Counted from the stretch's first letter, positions 23,903 to 32,458 are shown. The stretch is 42,694 nt of DNA from Firmicutes bacterium ADurb.Bin153 (GCA_002070415.1 MWDF01000015.1:1-42694), one strand, 5' to 3'. The notes: generated from the letters alone by a model not told the origin. Program-made: numbers and translations.

Positions 23903-25371
23903 TGAAGAAGCTCATGCCGTTGCTTTTCGAGATGAGCTCGCCCGGCAGGACCGGTTTCAACCTCCCGGCATCGGACGTACCGGAGCTTGCCATAGAATCC
24001 ATGGTGCCGGATTCGATGATAAGGAAGTCGGCACCGGGCCTGCCCGAGCTGTCCGAGGTCGACGTGGTCAGGCACTTCACCAACCTGTCGCTGCTGAACC
24101 ACGGTGTGGACACGGGTTTCTACCCGCTGGGAAGCTGCACCATGAAGTACAACCCCAAGGTGAACGAAGACGCCGCGAGGCTGTCCGGGTTCGCAAGGCT
24201 GCACCCCGAGATGCCAGAGAAGGGCGCCCAGGGATCCTTGAGGATAATCCACGACATGGACACATGGCTTTCCGAGATATGCGGCATGGACCGCTTCACG
24301 CTCCAGCCTGTGGCGGGAGCCCACGGAGAGCTCACCGGCCTCTTCATAATCCGCGCGTATCACCTGAAGAGGGGTGATTCCTCAAGGGACAAGATACTCG
24401 CCCCCGACTCCTCGCACGGCACGAACCCCGCGAGCGCCGCGGCCGCCGGGATGACCGTCGTACAGGTCGCGTCCGACTCAAGGGGCAACGTGGACATAGA
24501 GGACCTCAAGGCGAAGGTGGGGCCGGACACCGCCGGTCTCATGCTTACGAACCCCAACACGCTCGGCCTGTTCGACGAGCACATAAAGCAGATAACCGAG
24601 ATAGTGCACAAGGCCGGCGGCCTCGTATACTACGACGGGGCGAACGCCAACGCCATCATGGGCAAGTCGCGCCCCGGCGACATGGGATTCGACGTTGTGC
24701 ACCTCAACTTGCACAAGACGTTCTCCACTCCCCACGGAGGCGGCGGTCCCGGGTCGGGCCCCGTGGGCGTGAAGAAGGCCCTCGAGCCCTTCCTGCCCTG
24801 TCCGCTGGTCGCAAAGGACGGCGGGACGTACAGGTGGGACTACGACAGGCCCGATTCGATAGGCCACGTCCATTCCTTCAACGGCAACTTCGCCGTCGTG
24901 CTCAAGGCGTGGAGCTACATAAGGACCATGGGCCCCGACGGGCTGAGGGCCGCATCGGAGCTCGCCGTGCTGAACGCCAACTACATCATGGAGGCCCTGA
25001 AGGGCGACTTCGAGCTCGGCTACGACAGGACGTGCAAGCACGAGTTCGTGCTGTCCGGCTCCAAGCAGAAGAAGGAGAGCGGCGTAAAGACGCTCGACAT
25101 GGCGAAGAGGCTGCTGGATTACGGCTACCACGCCCCTACCGTATACTTCCCGCTGATCGTCGAGGAGGCCATAATGATCGAGCCCACCGAGACGGAGAGC
25201 AAGGAGACGCTGGACGAGTTCATATGCGCCATGAAGAGGATCGCCCGGGAGGCGGAGGATAACCCGGAGAACCTACGCACCGCGCCCCATACTACGCCCG
25301 TAGGAAGGCTGGATGAGACGCTGGCGGCGAGGAAGCCCATACTGAGGTGGAAGAAAGAGGACAATGCCTGA
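23902..25371 (+). CDS. gcvPB: Glycine dehydrogenase (decarboxylating) subunit 2
   Basis: C-terminal, PLP-binding half of the P-protein, 489 aa. The cofactor lysine is K272 in [15 protein letters not shown]. The glycine-binding [10 protein letters not shown] block and [10 protein letters not shown] are also present. ATG 23902 overlaps the gcvPA stop; the open frame extends upstream inside gcvPA only as a shadow. It overlaps the following radical SAM gene by eight bases, which ties the lipoyl-assembly genes translationally to the cleavage system. Confidence 0.96.
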   Translation: MKKLMPLLFEMSSPGRTGFNLPASDVPELAIESMVPDSMIRKSAPGLPELSEVDVVRHFTNLSLLNHGVDTGFYPLGSCTMKYNPKVNEDAARLSGFARLHPEMPEKGAQGSLRIIHDMDTWLSEICGMDRFTLQPVAGAHGELTGLFIIRAYHLKRGDSSRDKILAPDSSHGTNPASAAAAGMTVVQVASDSRGNVDIEDLKAKVGPDTAGLMLTNPNTLGLFDEHIKQITEIVHKAGGLVYYDGANANAIMGKSRPGDMGFDVVHLNLHKTFSTPHGGGGPGSGPVGVKKALEPFLPCPLVAKDGGTYRWDYDRPDSIGHVHSFNGNFAVVLKAWSYIRTMGPDGLRAASELAVLNANYIMEALKGDFELGYDRTCKHEFVLSGSKQKKESGVKTLDMAKRLLDYGYHAPTVYFPLIVEEAIMIEPTETESKETLDEFICAMKRIAREAEDNPENLRTAPHTTPVGRLDETLAARKPILRWKKEDNA

Positions 25372-26236
25372 CAGGATAACGTTCACCCGCCCGAGCATGA
25401 CCGCGGCAGTTTCGGTCACAGGCTCGGGATGCGGCCTGAACTGCGCCCACTGCGGCGCCAAATATCTGAAGGGGATGAGGCCGCCGGAGGAAGCACTGGC
25501 GGCCTTTCCCGCTTCCCGTCCCAAAAGCGCCCTCGTCTCGGGAGGCAGCGACGCATACGGACGGGTGCCGGTGGAAGCCTGGACCGGGCGAGTAAAGGCC
25601 GCCCTGCCGGGGATAAAGATCAACTGCCACACGGGTATCCTGGACGCCGCGAGGGCGGCGGCCCTTGCGGGCACGGTCGACGTGGTCTCGTACGACTACG
25701 TATCCGACGCCAGGATAGTTTCCGGAGTATACGGGTCTCTTTCGCAGGCCGAGGATTACGTGGCCGGCTTCATATCGGCGTCAGGCGCCTTCCCCACCGT
25801 CCCCCACATAACCGTGGGCCTCATGGGACCCGACGAGGAGCCCTCCCTGTCGCTAAAGAGCCTCGCCGAGATAAGGGGGCTCGCGGACGAAGGCAGGATA
25901 TCGGAGCCTCCCGCGATAGTCATCATAGTATTCAGGCCCACTCCCGGGACCAGGATGGAAGGCGTGGAACCCCCGGTAGCGGATTCGGTGATCGACGTGA
26001 TAAAGGCCGCGAAGTCCCTGTTCCCGGCATCCCCGGTGAGCCTCGGCTGCATGAGGCCGACGGGGCGCTACAGGGACGAGCTGGACGCCAAGGCCGTCGG
26101 GGCCGGCGTCGACATCATAGTGATGCCCTCCAAGAAGGCAAGGAAGGCGGCCCTGGACATGGGGCTTACGGTTGCGGAGGCCGACGAGTGCTGCGTCTTC
26201 CCCGCCCTGGAAGGAGGCGACGGCGATGGCAGGTGA
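25364..26236 (+). CDS. Radical SAM protein, LipS1/LipS2-type lipoyl synthase component (first of pair)
   Basis: A 290-residue radical SAM enzyme with the [4Fe-4S]/SAM motif C-G-L-N-C-A-H-C (C23, C27, C30). Further cysteines occur in I-N-C-H-T-G, S-L-G-C-M-R-P and E-C-C-V-F and could bind an auxiliary cluster. It resembles biotin-synthase-like proteins, but no biotin genes are near. Its place between gcvPB (8-base overlap) and a second radical SAM gene plus an LplA-family gene matches the LipS1/LipS2 system characterised in Thermococcus kodakarensis, in which two such proteins together insert the two sulphurs of lipoate in place of LipA. Sequence size suggests the LipS2 role, but I cannot assign S1 versus S2 with certainty. 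Confidence 0.78.
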   Translation: MPDRITFTRPSMTAAVSVTGSGCGLNCAHCGAKYLKGMRPPEEALAAFPASRPKSALVSGGSDAYGRVPVEAWTGRVKAALPGIKINCHTGILDAARAAALAGTVDVVSYDYVSDARIVSGVYGSLSQAEDYVAGFISASGAFPTVPHITVGLMGPDEEPSLSLKSLAEIRGLADEGRISEPPAIVIIVFRPTPGTRMEGVEPPVADSVIDVIKAAKSLFPASPVSLGCMRPTGRYRDELDAKAVGAGVDIIVMPSKKARKAALDMGLTVAEADECCVFPALEGGDGDGR

Positions 26237-27245
26237 CATGGCTGAGAAGCTGAGGTTCAGACCTTCCGCCGGCACCATGGCGGCTCTGGGCCTTAAGGAC
26301 ATCAAATCGGACGCCCCGCCGACGACAGCTTACATAATGCTGGGCGAGAAGTGCGTAAGGGACTGCTCATTCTGCGCCCAGGCCGTGCACAGCACATCCG
26401 GCGCGGGCAGGCTTTCCAGGGTGACCTGGCCGGAAGCCGGCGAGGACGAGCTGCTGGCCGCCATTAAGAAAGCGACGGCGGAAGGGTCCATCAGGAGGGT
26501 GTGCGTCCAGACCGTCGGAGGAAGAGGCGCCCTTGAGACCGTCTGCATAGCCGTGTCCAGGCTCAGGGCGGCCTGTCATACAGGCACCGCGTTCTCCGTG
26601 TCGTTCAGCGCCACGGCCGGCCTGGACGACATAGGCAGGATATTGGATTCCGGGGCCGACAGGGTGGCGCTGGCGATAGACGCCTGCAACCCCAAGCTGC
26701 ACAGGAGGATCAAGAAGGCTGACATGGCGGCGTCGAGGGCTTTGATCACGAATGCGGCGAAGGCTTTCCCGGGGCGCATCTCCACGCACCTCATAGCGGG
26801 AATGGGAGAGACGGAAGAGGAGCTTCTGAAGCTGGCGTCGTCCCTCAAGGAAGAGGGCGTCGGGCTCGGCCTTTTCGCGTTCACGCCGCTGAGGGGCACT
26901 GCGATGGAAGGCCATCCGGCGCCGGACATGGCCTCCTACAGGAGGGTCCAGCTGGCGTTCTGGCTCATAAAGAAGGGCCTCTTGGAGGAGGGCGCGATGG
27001 GTTTCGACGGTTCGGGAAGGCTTCTATACGTCGGGCTGCCCAGGGCCGAGGTGGAAGGCCTCGCCTTCGACGGGGAGCCGTTCAGGACATCGGGCTGTGA
27101 GTGGTGCAACAGGCCGTACTACAACGAAAGGCCCGGCACCGAGCTCTACAACTACCCGGCGCCGCTTAGCCGCGACGAGGCGGCAAGGGCCCTTGAAGAG
27201 GCGACGGCACGATTGCGTTTTGCGGGCGAGGAGGGCGGAAGATGA
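26226..27245 (+). CDS. Radical SAM protein, LipS1/LipS2-type lipoyl synthase component (second of pair)
   Basis: A 339-residue biotin-synthase-like radical SAM protein. The SAM-cluster motif is C-V-R-D-C-S-F-C (C43, C47, C50). A C-terminal G-C-E-W-C-N-R-P-Y-Y-N-E-R-P-G motif near residue 300 offers a C-x-x-C for an auxiliary cluster that could donate sulphur. ATG 26226 has AAGGAGG eight bases upstream and overlaps the preceding gene by 11 bases; ATG 26238 is an alternative. It overlaps the LplA-family gene by four bases. Known family: LipS1/LipS2 pairs act on an octanoyl-protein. Inference: here they act on octanoyl-GcvH. Generic annotation as biotin synthase would be misleading. Confidence 0.78.
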   Translation: MAGDMAEKLRFRPSAGTMAALGLKDIKSDAPPTTAYIMLGEKCVRDCSFCAQAVHSTSGAGRLSRVTWPEAGEDELLAAIKKATAEGSIRRVCVQTVGGRGALETVCIAVSRLRAACHTGTAFSVSFSATAGLDDIGRILDSGADRVALAIDACNPKLHRRIKKADMAASRALITNAAKAFPGRISTHLIAGMGETEEELLKLASSLKEEGVGLGLFAFTPLRGTAMEGHPAPDMASYRRVQLAFWLIKKGLLEEGAMGFDGSGRLLYVGLPRAEVEGLAFDGEPFRTSGCEWCNRPYYNERPGTELYNYPAPLSRDEAARALEEATARLRFAGEEGGR

Positions 27246-28036
27246 ACGGCTGGAGGCTAATCGTCTCCCCGGCGGCAGACGGGGCATGGAACATGGCCGT
27301 GGACGAGGCGCTGCTTGAAGCGGTGCAGGCGGGGGCGAGCCCTCCGACGCTGAGATTCTTCACATGGAATCCGGCGTGCCTTTCGCTGGGGTTCAACCAG
27401 AAAGCAGCGGAATCGTGCGACACGGAGGCGCTTAAAAGGCGCGGCTATACGATGGTCAGGCGCCGTACGGGGGGCCGCGCGGTGCTGCACGACGACGAGC
27501 TCACCTACAGCGTGATAGCCGATTCGATGCTGTTCGGCGGAGGCTCGGTGCTGGACATATACATGATGATAAGCGGGGCGCTGGCTGACGGGCTGAAGGA
27601 TTTCGGGGTCGCGGCCGACCTGGTCCCCGCGTATTCCGACAAGGGCAGGGAGAAGACCGCGGCCTGTTTCGACGTGCCGTCCAGCTTCGAGGTGGCATGG
27701 AAGGGCCGGAAGATGGTCGGCAGCGCCCAGTTCAGGTCCGGCAGGCATTTCCTCCAGCACGGCTCGATACTGATGTCGGCCGACATAGACGCCCTTCTGG
27801 AATCGTGCGCCCTGCCGCATGCGATGAAGGAAAGGCTGGCCGGCGGCATCGCCACCGTGGGCGAAGCCCTCGGAAGGCCAGTGGGCAGGTACGAGCTCGT
27901 GCCGTACATCAAAAGGCAGTTCGAGCAGCTCGTAGGTACGGACCTTCCGGAGGGGGGCCTCACCGCGTCCGAGAAGGCGCGCGCGGCGGAACTATTGGGA
28001 AAATATGGGAGCGACAGCTGGAACCTCCTGAAATAG
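27242..28036 (+). CDS. Lipoate/octanoate-protein ligase family protein (LplA/LipM-like)
   Basis: A 264-residue protein of the BPL/LPL catalytic fold that attaches or transfers octanoate or lipoate to the lipoyl-domain lysine. The signature R-R-R-T-G-G-R-A-V-L-H lies near residues 77-87, with a K-M-V-G-S-A-Q segment (residues about 158-164) where the catalytic lysine region is expected. It is shorter than E. coli LplA and lacks its C-terminal domain, so it may be an octanoyltransferase (LipM type) or need a partner domain. Its start overlaps the radical SAM gene (ATGA). With the two radical SAM genes it would provide complete lipoylation of GcvH. Confidence 0.85.
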   Translation: MNGWRLIVSPAADGAWNMAVDEALLEAVQAGASPPTLRFFTWNPACLSLGFNQKAAESCDTEALKRRGYTMVRRRTGGRAVLHDDELTYSVIADSMLFGGGSVLDIYMMISGALADGLKDFGVAADLVPAYSDKGREKTAACFDVPSSFEVAWKGRKMVGSAQFRSGRHFLQHGSILMSADIDALLESCALPHAMKERLAGGIATVGEALGRPVGRYELVPYIKRQFEQLVGTDLPEGGLTASEKARAAELLGKYGSDSWNLLK

Positions 28037-28057
28037 CACATGGAAGGGGAAGCCGGT

Positions 28058-28957
28058 ATGGTGAGGATAGGCCGTGAGCACTTCATAACCCGCTTCGGGC
28101 CTGAACTGCGCGCCGTGGCGGAAGTGGAGCCCGGAGGCACTGCGGTATTCGAGACGCACGACTGCTGGCACGGCCAGCTGAGATCCGAGGACCAGCGGAT
28201 GAAGGGCCTCGACTTCACGGTGATGAACCCGGCCACAGGCCCGCTCGGGATAATAGGGGCAAAGCCCGGGGACACATTGGCGGTGAAGGTGCTGTCCATA
28301 CGGACCGGCAGGACGGGCTTAGTCAGCATCTTGCCCGGAGACGGCGTCCTGGGGCATATGGTGAAGGAATCCAAGACCAGGATGCTGCCGATAGAGGACG
28401 GCAAAGTGATATTCGACGGCATCGCGATCAGCGCCGTGCCCATGGTCGGCGTGATGGGTGTCGCCGCCTCCGGTGATGAGGCCGGGGATGTCTCGACTGC
28501 GACACCCGGGCGCCACGGGGGGAACATGGACACGAAGGACGTCCGCGAAGGAGCCACGGTCTACTTCCCGGTCAGGCAATACGGCGCCTTGCTCGCGATG
28601 GGCGACGTCCATGCCTTGATGGGAGACGGTGAGGTCTGCGTGACGGGGTGCGAGACCGAAGCCGAGGTGGAAGTGCGGGTCGATATAGCGAAAAGGACCG
28701 TACTGGACTGGCCCGCGATAGACGACGGGGAGTCCTTCATGATAGTGGCCTCGGCGGAAGACCTGGACAAAGCCGCCGAAGAGGCGACCGCAGCCGCGGT
28801 CTCGCTCATATCACGCACGCAGGACATTCCCTGGGAGGAGGCCTATATGCTGGCCAGCCTCGCCGTGGACCTGAGGATAAGCCAGTGCGTGGATCCCAGG
28901 AGGACCGTAAGGGCGGTAATCCCGCACAGGATTCTGAAGCGCCCGATAGGCCTTTAG
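28058..28957 (+). CDS. Acetamidase/formamidase family protein
   Basis: A 299-residue member of the FmdA/AmdA family, which hydrolyses short amides such as formamide or acetamide to ammonia and the acid. Family landmarks are F-E-T-H-D-C-W near residue 30, T-P-G-R-H-G-G-N-M-D-T-K-D in the middle, and G-D-V-H-A-L-M-G-D-G-E-V. It begins 21 bases after the LplA-family gene and ends 12 bases before the GNAT gene, so it belongs to the gcv operon. The start is taken as ATG 28058, after the purine run GGAAGGGG; ATG 28040 is in frame upstream. Its link to glycine metabolism is not established; the physiological amide is unknown. Confidence 0.85.
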   Translation: MVRIGREHFITRFGPELRAVAEVEPGGTAVFETHDCWHGQLRSEDQRMKGLDFTVMNPATGPLGIIGAKPGDTLAVKVLSIRTGRTGLVSILPGDGVLGHMVKESKTRMLPIEDGKVIFDGIAISAVPMVGVMGVAASGDEAGDVSTATPGRHGGNMDTKDVREGATVYFPVRQYGALLAMGDVHALMGDGEVCVTGCETEAEVEVRVDIAKRTVLDWPAIDDGESFMIVASAEDLDKAAEEATAAAVSLISRTQDIPWEEAYMLASLAVDLRISQCVDPRRTVRAVIPHRILKRPIGL

Positions 28958-28969
28958 GAGGTCCTTGAC

Positions 28970-29890
28970 ATGCAGACGGCAGGACTTGAGCCAGTGAGGG
29001 TCGAGGAGCTGAGCGCAGGAGGGCTTGCCTGCTTCCTTGATTTCTGCAGGAAGCACCGTGACAGGCTCGATGATTCCTTCCTTTCGGAAGATGACCTTTC
29101 GGCGTTCGGACCCGGACCGTCGGATCCGACCTATGTCGCCTGGAAAGGCAGCCGCGTCATCGGCGCGGCCTCATTGATGATAGGCGGCGCATTCCCCTCC
29201 TCGGGGAGGGCGCGCCTTAGGATCTTCTATTCCGAAGACGACGACCTATTGATATATAAGAGGCTGCTAAGCCTTGTATCGGATGCGGCAGAAGGGCTCG
29301 CTTCCCTATATTGCTTCATACCCGACGACATGGCGGAGCTGATAGCCGCGGTCGAGCGCCTCGGCTTCGTGCTTGAGCGCGTCGCGTACAGCATGGCGAG
29401 GAAAGCCGGGGACGTCCCACGGTACGTGCTTCCCGCGGGCTTTTCCGTAAGGCCCTTCGTCGCCGGCTCGGACGAGAACGCCTGGTGCGAAATCAGGAAC
29501 TCGGCTTTCGCATCCCTCAAAGGCAACAGCGAGCCGATGACGCCGGAGGCGTTATCCAGGATGTACGAGGACGACGGGGCCGAAGGTCGCATGCTGATGC
29601 TGCTCGACGGCAATAGGCCCGTCGGGGTGATCAGGGGCGCGTTCGAAGACCGCAAGGGAAGGCGCGTCCTGGACATAGGGCCCTTGGCGGTGCTGCTTGA
29701 ATACCAGGGCAAGGGGCTCGGCAGGGCGCTGCTCCGGGCCCTGCTGTCGTTTGCCGGGGATGGGTTCTTCGATGCGGCACTAAGCGTCGATTCGTCGAAC
29801 GAACCAGCTCTTAGGCTCTATTCCAAGGAAGGTTTCACCAAGGACAAGGGGTTCGCGTGCTATGCCCTAGGCCTGCGAACCCCTGGCTGA
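28970..29890 (+). CDS. GNAT-family N-acetyltransferase, two-domain
   Basis: A 306-residue protein with a degenerate N-terminal GNAT-like half and a better-preserved C-terminal GNAT domain. There, L-E-Y-Q-G-K-G-L-G-R-A-L-L (about residues 243-255) fits the acetyl-CoA pyrophosphate loop (Q/R-x-x-G-x-G/A), followed by N-E-P-A-L-R-L-Y-x-x-x-G-F. The acceptor cannot be predicted. AGGAGG precedes the ATG. It is the last gene of the operon that starts at gcvT; a GC-rich hairpin follows directly. Confidence 0.8.
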   Translation: MQTAGLEPVRVEELSAGGLACFLDFCRKHRDRLDDSFLSEDDLSAFGPGPSDPTYVAWKGSRVIGAASLMIGGAFPSSGRARLRIFYSEDDDLLIYKRLLSLVSDAAEGLASLYCFIPDDMAELIAAVERLGFVLERVAYSMARKAGDVPRYVLPAGFSVRPFVAGSDENAWCEIRNSAFASLKGNSEPMTPEALSRMYEDDGAEGRMLMLLDGNRPVGVIRGAFEDRKGRRVLDIGPLAVLLEYQGKGLGRALLRALLSFAGDGFFDAALSVDSSNEPALRLYSKEGFTKDKGFACYALGLRTPG

Positions 29891-29901
29891 CATCCGTCTA
29901 T

Positions 29902-29925
29902 CCCGCCTTGCCCCGTACCGGCGGG
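29902..29925. terminator. Hairpin between convergent genes, possible terminator
   Basis: CCCGCC (29902-29907) pairs with GGCGGG (29920-29925) around a 12-base loop directly between the GNAT stop and the stop of the minus-strand gene. No T-run on either side, so it is a weak call. Confidence 0.4.
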
Positions 29926-31038
29926 TCAATCCACCGTGAACCTGGCCAGCTTCCCTGACGACGATACGAACACATACCAGCCGCCGAAAACCGCAGTCGC
30001 GTCCTTGCTAATCCAGGATGCCCTGTACTCCGAGGAGACGGCCAACTTGCCGTCGAGCACCGCCGCTATGCCATCACCCGTTACGAACAGCCCGTTGCCG
30101 CCCGTGCCTACGGGCTGGGACAGGATTCTAAACGGCGCCGCCGCCGAGGCCGTGACCTTGCCGTCCCTGGCCGCCCTGCCGACAAGGCCCGATCCGCCCT
30201 TCTCGACGAGAACCAGGCCGCACTTGGAGTCGTAGCCCAGGAATGCGGGCATCTCCGTCGTAACCGACCAGAGCACCGAGTTGCCGCTCATACCGTCCCA
30301 CATCACGAGCCTTTTGTAGTCCGCGGCCGCGGCTATCCTGTTAGGGGACACGACCGCTATCGCCGTTATGTTGAAAGGCCAGATATGGTTACAGTCGTAG
30401 TTCGTGTCGCCGTACTTGACGCTTGCTATGGATAGGTAGTCCAAAGGCTCCATATCGCTGTATATCCCGTAGACCTGACCGAGGACGAGGATGTTGTCCC
30501 CTCCCAGGTAAGTCAGGGACCTCACGGGTCCCAGGGCTATCGGTATTCAGGTGTCGCAACCAGTTGCCGGGTCGTACAGCCAGAGGAACTCCCCCGCGTT
30601 GTTTATGAGGACGGCGCCCCTTTCGGAGGCGACCGCCAGCCTTCCGTCGGGCAGCGGCTCCATCGACCTTACGGTCTGTTCCCATACGTACGTCCACGAC
30701 AGCTTACCGGCGGGGCTGATCCTGGATATGCGCTTTGCTTGCGAGACCCACGCTCCGCCCGCGCCGTCGCCCGCTATCGAGGTGACGGGCTCCTTGCCCG
30801 GATCCCACTTCCATGATACCGTCCCGTCTTTCGAGATCCTGGCCAGCATGCCTCCGACAATCGCTATCGCTCCCCCGTCCCCCACAAGGGCCGGCTGCAC
30901 CGGCGACACGCCGTCGACTATCCAGTCCGGCTCGAGCTTACTTGCGCTTGCGAGGGCCGGTCCTGCCAACGCCGCCAAGGTAAGCAGGACGGTAACTATA
31001 ACCGCTATCCGCGTCTTGTGCTTGGATCCTTTGTACAT
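29926..31038 (-). pseudogene. Exported putative beta-propeller protein interrupted by an in-frame TGA
   Basis: Two open segments, 31038-30547 and 30546-29926, lie in the same frame, separated only by TGA at 30549-30547. Together they would make about 370 residues. The N-terminus has a signal peptide (hydrophobic stretch ending A-L-A-S-A-S, residues about 10-32). The rest is built of repeats such as D-G-x-x-x-W-x-W, I-S-x-x-G-K-L-S-W-T-Y and L-P-D-G-R-L-A-V-A-S, typical of PQQ/WD-like propellers. Codons just after the TGA (ATA CCG ATA GCC CTG) match the gene's style, and no better start for the second half exists (a GTG at 30525 lacks a ribosome site). It is either a recent nonsense mutation or sequencing error, or a recoded TGA (selenocysteine, C-D-T-U). 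Function unknown. Confidence 0.6.
30516..30532 (-). promoter_or_regulatory. Stem-loop just after the in-frame TGA, SECIS-like
   Basis: On the minus strand GGGACC-CGTGA-GGTCCC forms a perfect 6-bp stem with a five-base loop whose second base is G. The loop starts 20 bases after the TGA, within the 16-37-base range described for bacterial SECIS elements. Short stems like this occur by chance, so this alone does not show recoding. Confidence 0.3.
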
Positions 31039-31172
31039 GCCCCGTTCCCCCATAGTCCGTAAAGGACTTTTCCGCCCTCCCCTTCTCTCATTCCCCCGGG
31101 GGGCTCCTATGGCTTATGTTACCGCAACCAGCATACGGCGTCATCAGTGCGCTATCGGCAGCAGGACACCGT

Positions 31173-31817
31173 TTACAGAGGCACCGGATCACCCGTATAG
31201 TCCACACGTATCTTCCTGAAATAGACATCCACGTTGGAATCGTAGTCGGTTACGAAGCTCACGTAAGACGCCGCCGGTTTGAAGTAGAGGGCCGTAAAGC
31301 TGGATACGGCTACCCCGTTAAGCGTTATCCTTACGGAATCCCCCTTCTTGGACAGCTTAAAGACGTTGTCGCCGTCCTTGAGCCCCGGTATCGGCTTCCT
31401 GGTCTCCACGTCCCTGTATTCCAGCCCCGCGCCGTCTTCGTGTATTAGCACCTCCTCGCTGCTTTCGTCGCCAGCGAGGTCGAACTCGCACGTTATGTAG
31501 TGCTCGGGATAGTCGCTGTCGCTGTCCCCCACCCAGATCCTGAAGCTCGCCGTATCGGAAGCATCGATATCCATCCGCATATACAGCGTGAGGGTGAAAT
31601 CGGATGCGAATCCGATGGGTGACGTGATGTTGTACTCGCTTACGGTTAGCCCCGTTTCGGGCTCGTCGTTGAGGTTCCACGAGGTGCTTCCGCCCCAGTC
31701 GGCCAGGTCCTCGGGGACGGCTTCGGTGAAGTCGACCGTCCATGTCTTCTGGCAACCCGCCAGCGACAGCACCAACGCAAGGGCGGCGGCCACGAACGAT
31801 ATTCGAAGCGGTCTCAA
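31173..31817 (-). CDS. Predicted lipoprotein, concanavalin-like beta-sandwich, function unknown
   Basis: A 214-residue exported protein. The lipobox L-S-L-A-G-C (residues about 17-22) after a hydrophobic signal predicts lipid attachment at C22. The mature part is acidic and rich in beta-strand-like segments, with Y-x-x-C-E-F-D-L, I-H-E-D-G-A-G-L-E-Y-R-D-V and I-T-L-N-G-V-A-V patterns reminiscent of jelly-roll, LamG or family-16-like sandwich folds; this is a weak impression only. The start is TTG 31817 with GGGGGTG five bases upstream. It lies between two other exported proteins of unknown role on the same strand, each apparently with its own promoter. Confidence 0.7.
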   Translation of the reverse strand: MRPLRISFVAAALALVLSLAGCQKTWTVDFTEAVPEDLADWGGSTSWNLNDEPETGLTVSEYNITSPIGFASDFTLTLYMRMDIDASDTASFRIWVGDSDSDYPEHYITCEFDLAGDESSEEVLIHEDGAGLEYRDVETRKPIPGLKDGDNVFKLSKKGDSVRITLNGVAVSSFTALYFKPAASYVSFVTDYDSNVDVYFRKIRVDYTGDPVPL

Positions 31818-31887
31818 ATCGACACCCCCTTTTCCTCTTGCGGTATTTGGCTTTCAATAAGAAGGAACGGATACCTTCATATAATGA

Positions 31888-31917
31888 ATATTATTATTTA
31901 TATACCTTCTTCGGCAA
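31888..31917 (-). promoter_or_regulatory. Possible promoter for the lipoprotein gene at 31817
   Basis: Minus strand: TTGCCG (31917-31912), an 18-base spacer, TAATAT (31893-31888) in a markedly AT-rich stretch about 70 bases before the start. Confidence 0.35.
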
Positions 31918-31965
31918 AGTTCCCTCTCCTCCATCCATGGGCCGGCCCGGGCGCCCCTGACGTGC

Positions 31966-31993
31966 CAGGGCAGCCCTTGCGGGCTGCCCTGGC
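31966..31993. terminator. Perfect 12-bp GC hairpin after the small lipoprotein gene
   Basis: CCAGGGCAGCCC / GGGCTGCCCTGG with a four-base loop, about 40 bases beyond the stop of the gene at 32034. It lacks a T-run on either strand, so it may be a Rho-assisted terminator or a processing/stability element. Confidence 0.45.
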
Positions 31994-32033
31994 CAATGTC
32001 GCTTATCCTGTCCTTGGCGCCGTCTTACCGTTT

Positions 32034-32414
32034 TCAGGCCCCCGCGGCCGGCTTGAACTCTACCCTCACGCTGCCCTGTGCCCTGCTGCCCACTACCGAG
32101 ATCACATAATTTCCCGTTTTGGGGACCCTTACGGTGAAGCTCGTAGTGACGCTGCAGTCGCCTGAGTATACCTCCAGGCCGTCCTCGGAAGTCACGGCCA
32201 TCCTTATGCTGCCCTTTATCCTCGTTATCTCGACTTTGAGCTCGTCGCCTTCCCTAAACGGCAGCACCTGCTTACGCTCGCCGTTGAGCATGGTGAAGTC
32301 GATCTGGTAGGAGCTTTCGTCCACCCGCCTGTTGCCGGAGAAGATATCCTCGTCGCAGCCGCCAAGGCACAAAGCCAGAATAAGTACGGATAATATCGCC
32401 ATAGCCTTTTTCAT
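32034..32414 (-). CDS. Small predicted lipoprotein, function unknown
   Basis: A 126-residue protein with signal sequence M-K-K-A-M-A then a hydrophobic run and the lipobox C-L-G-G-C, so lipidation is expected at about C20. The mature domain of about 105 residues has short beta-like strands (V-K-V/L-K-V-E-I-T-R, F-T-V-R-V-P-K-T-G-N-Y-V-I-S-V-V-G) similar to bacterial pre-peptidase or carbohydrate-binding-like sandwich domains; this is only a resemblance. ATG 32414 is preferred, eight bases after AGGGAGG; ATG 32420 abuts the ribosome site. A near-consensus promoter stands upstream. Confidence 0.7.
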   Translation of the reverse strand: MKKAMAILSVLILALCLGGCDEDIFSGNRRVDESSYQIDFTMLNGERKQVLPFREGDELKVEITRIKGSIRMAVTSEDGLEVYSGDCSVTTSFTVRVPKTGNYVISVVGSRAQGSVRVEFKPAAGA

Positions 32415-32458
32415 CGGCATTCCCTCCCTGGAAGTTCATCCCCTGAATATACCAGGAG

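Noticed and set aside
25364..27245. Biotin synthase (BioB) or HydE/HydG identity for the two radical SAM genes
   Set aside because: No biotin or hydrogenase-maturation genes are nearby, the two are chained to gcvPB and an LplA-family gene, and the pair fits LipS1/LipS2 better. Not excluded without a search.
29926..30525. Independent gene starting at GTG 30525
   Set aside because: No ribosome site precedes it, it would begin inside a repeat unit of the propeller, and it is in frame with the upstream half; a single interrupted gene is simpler.
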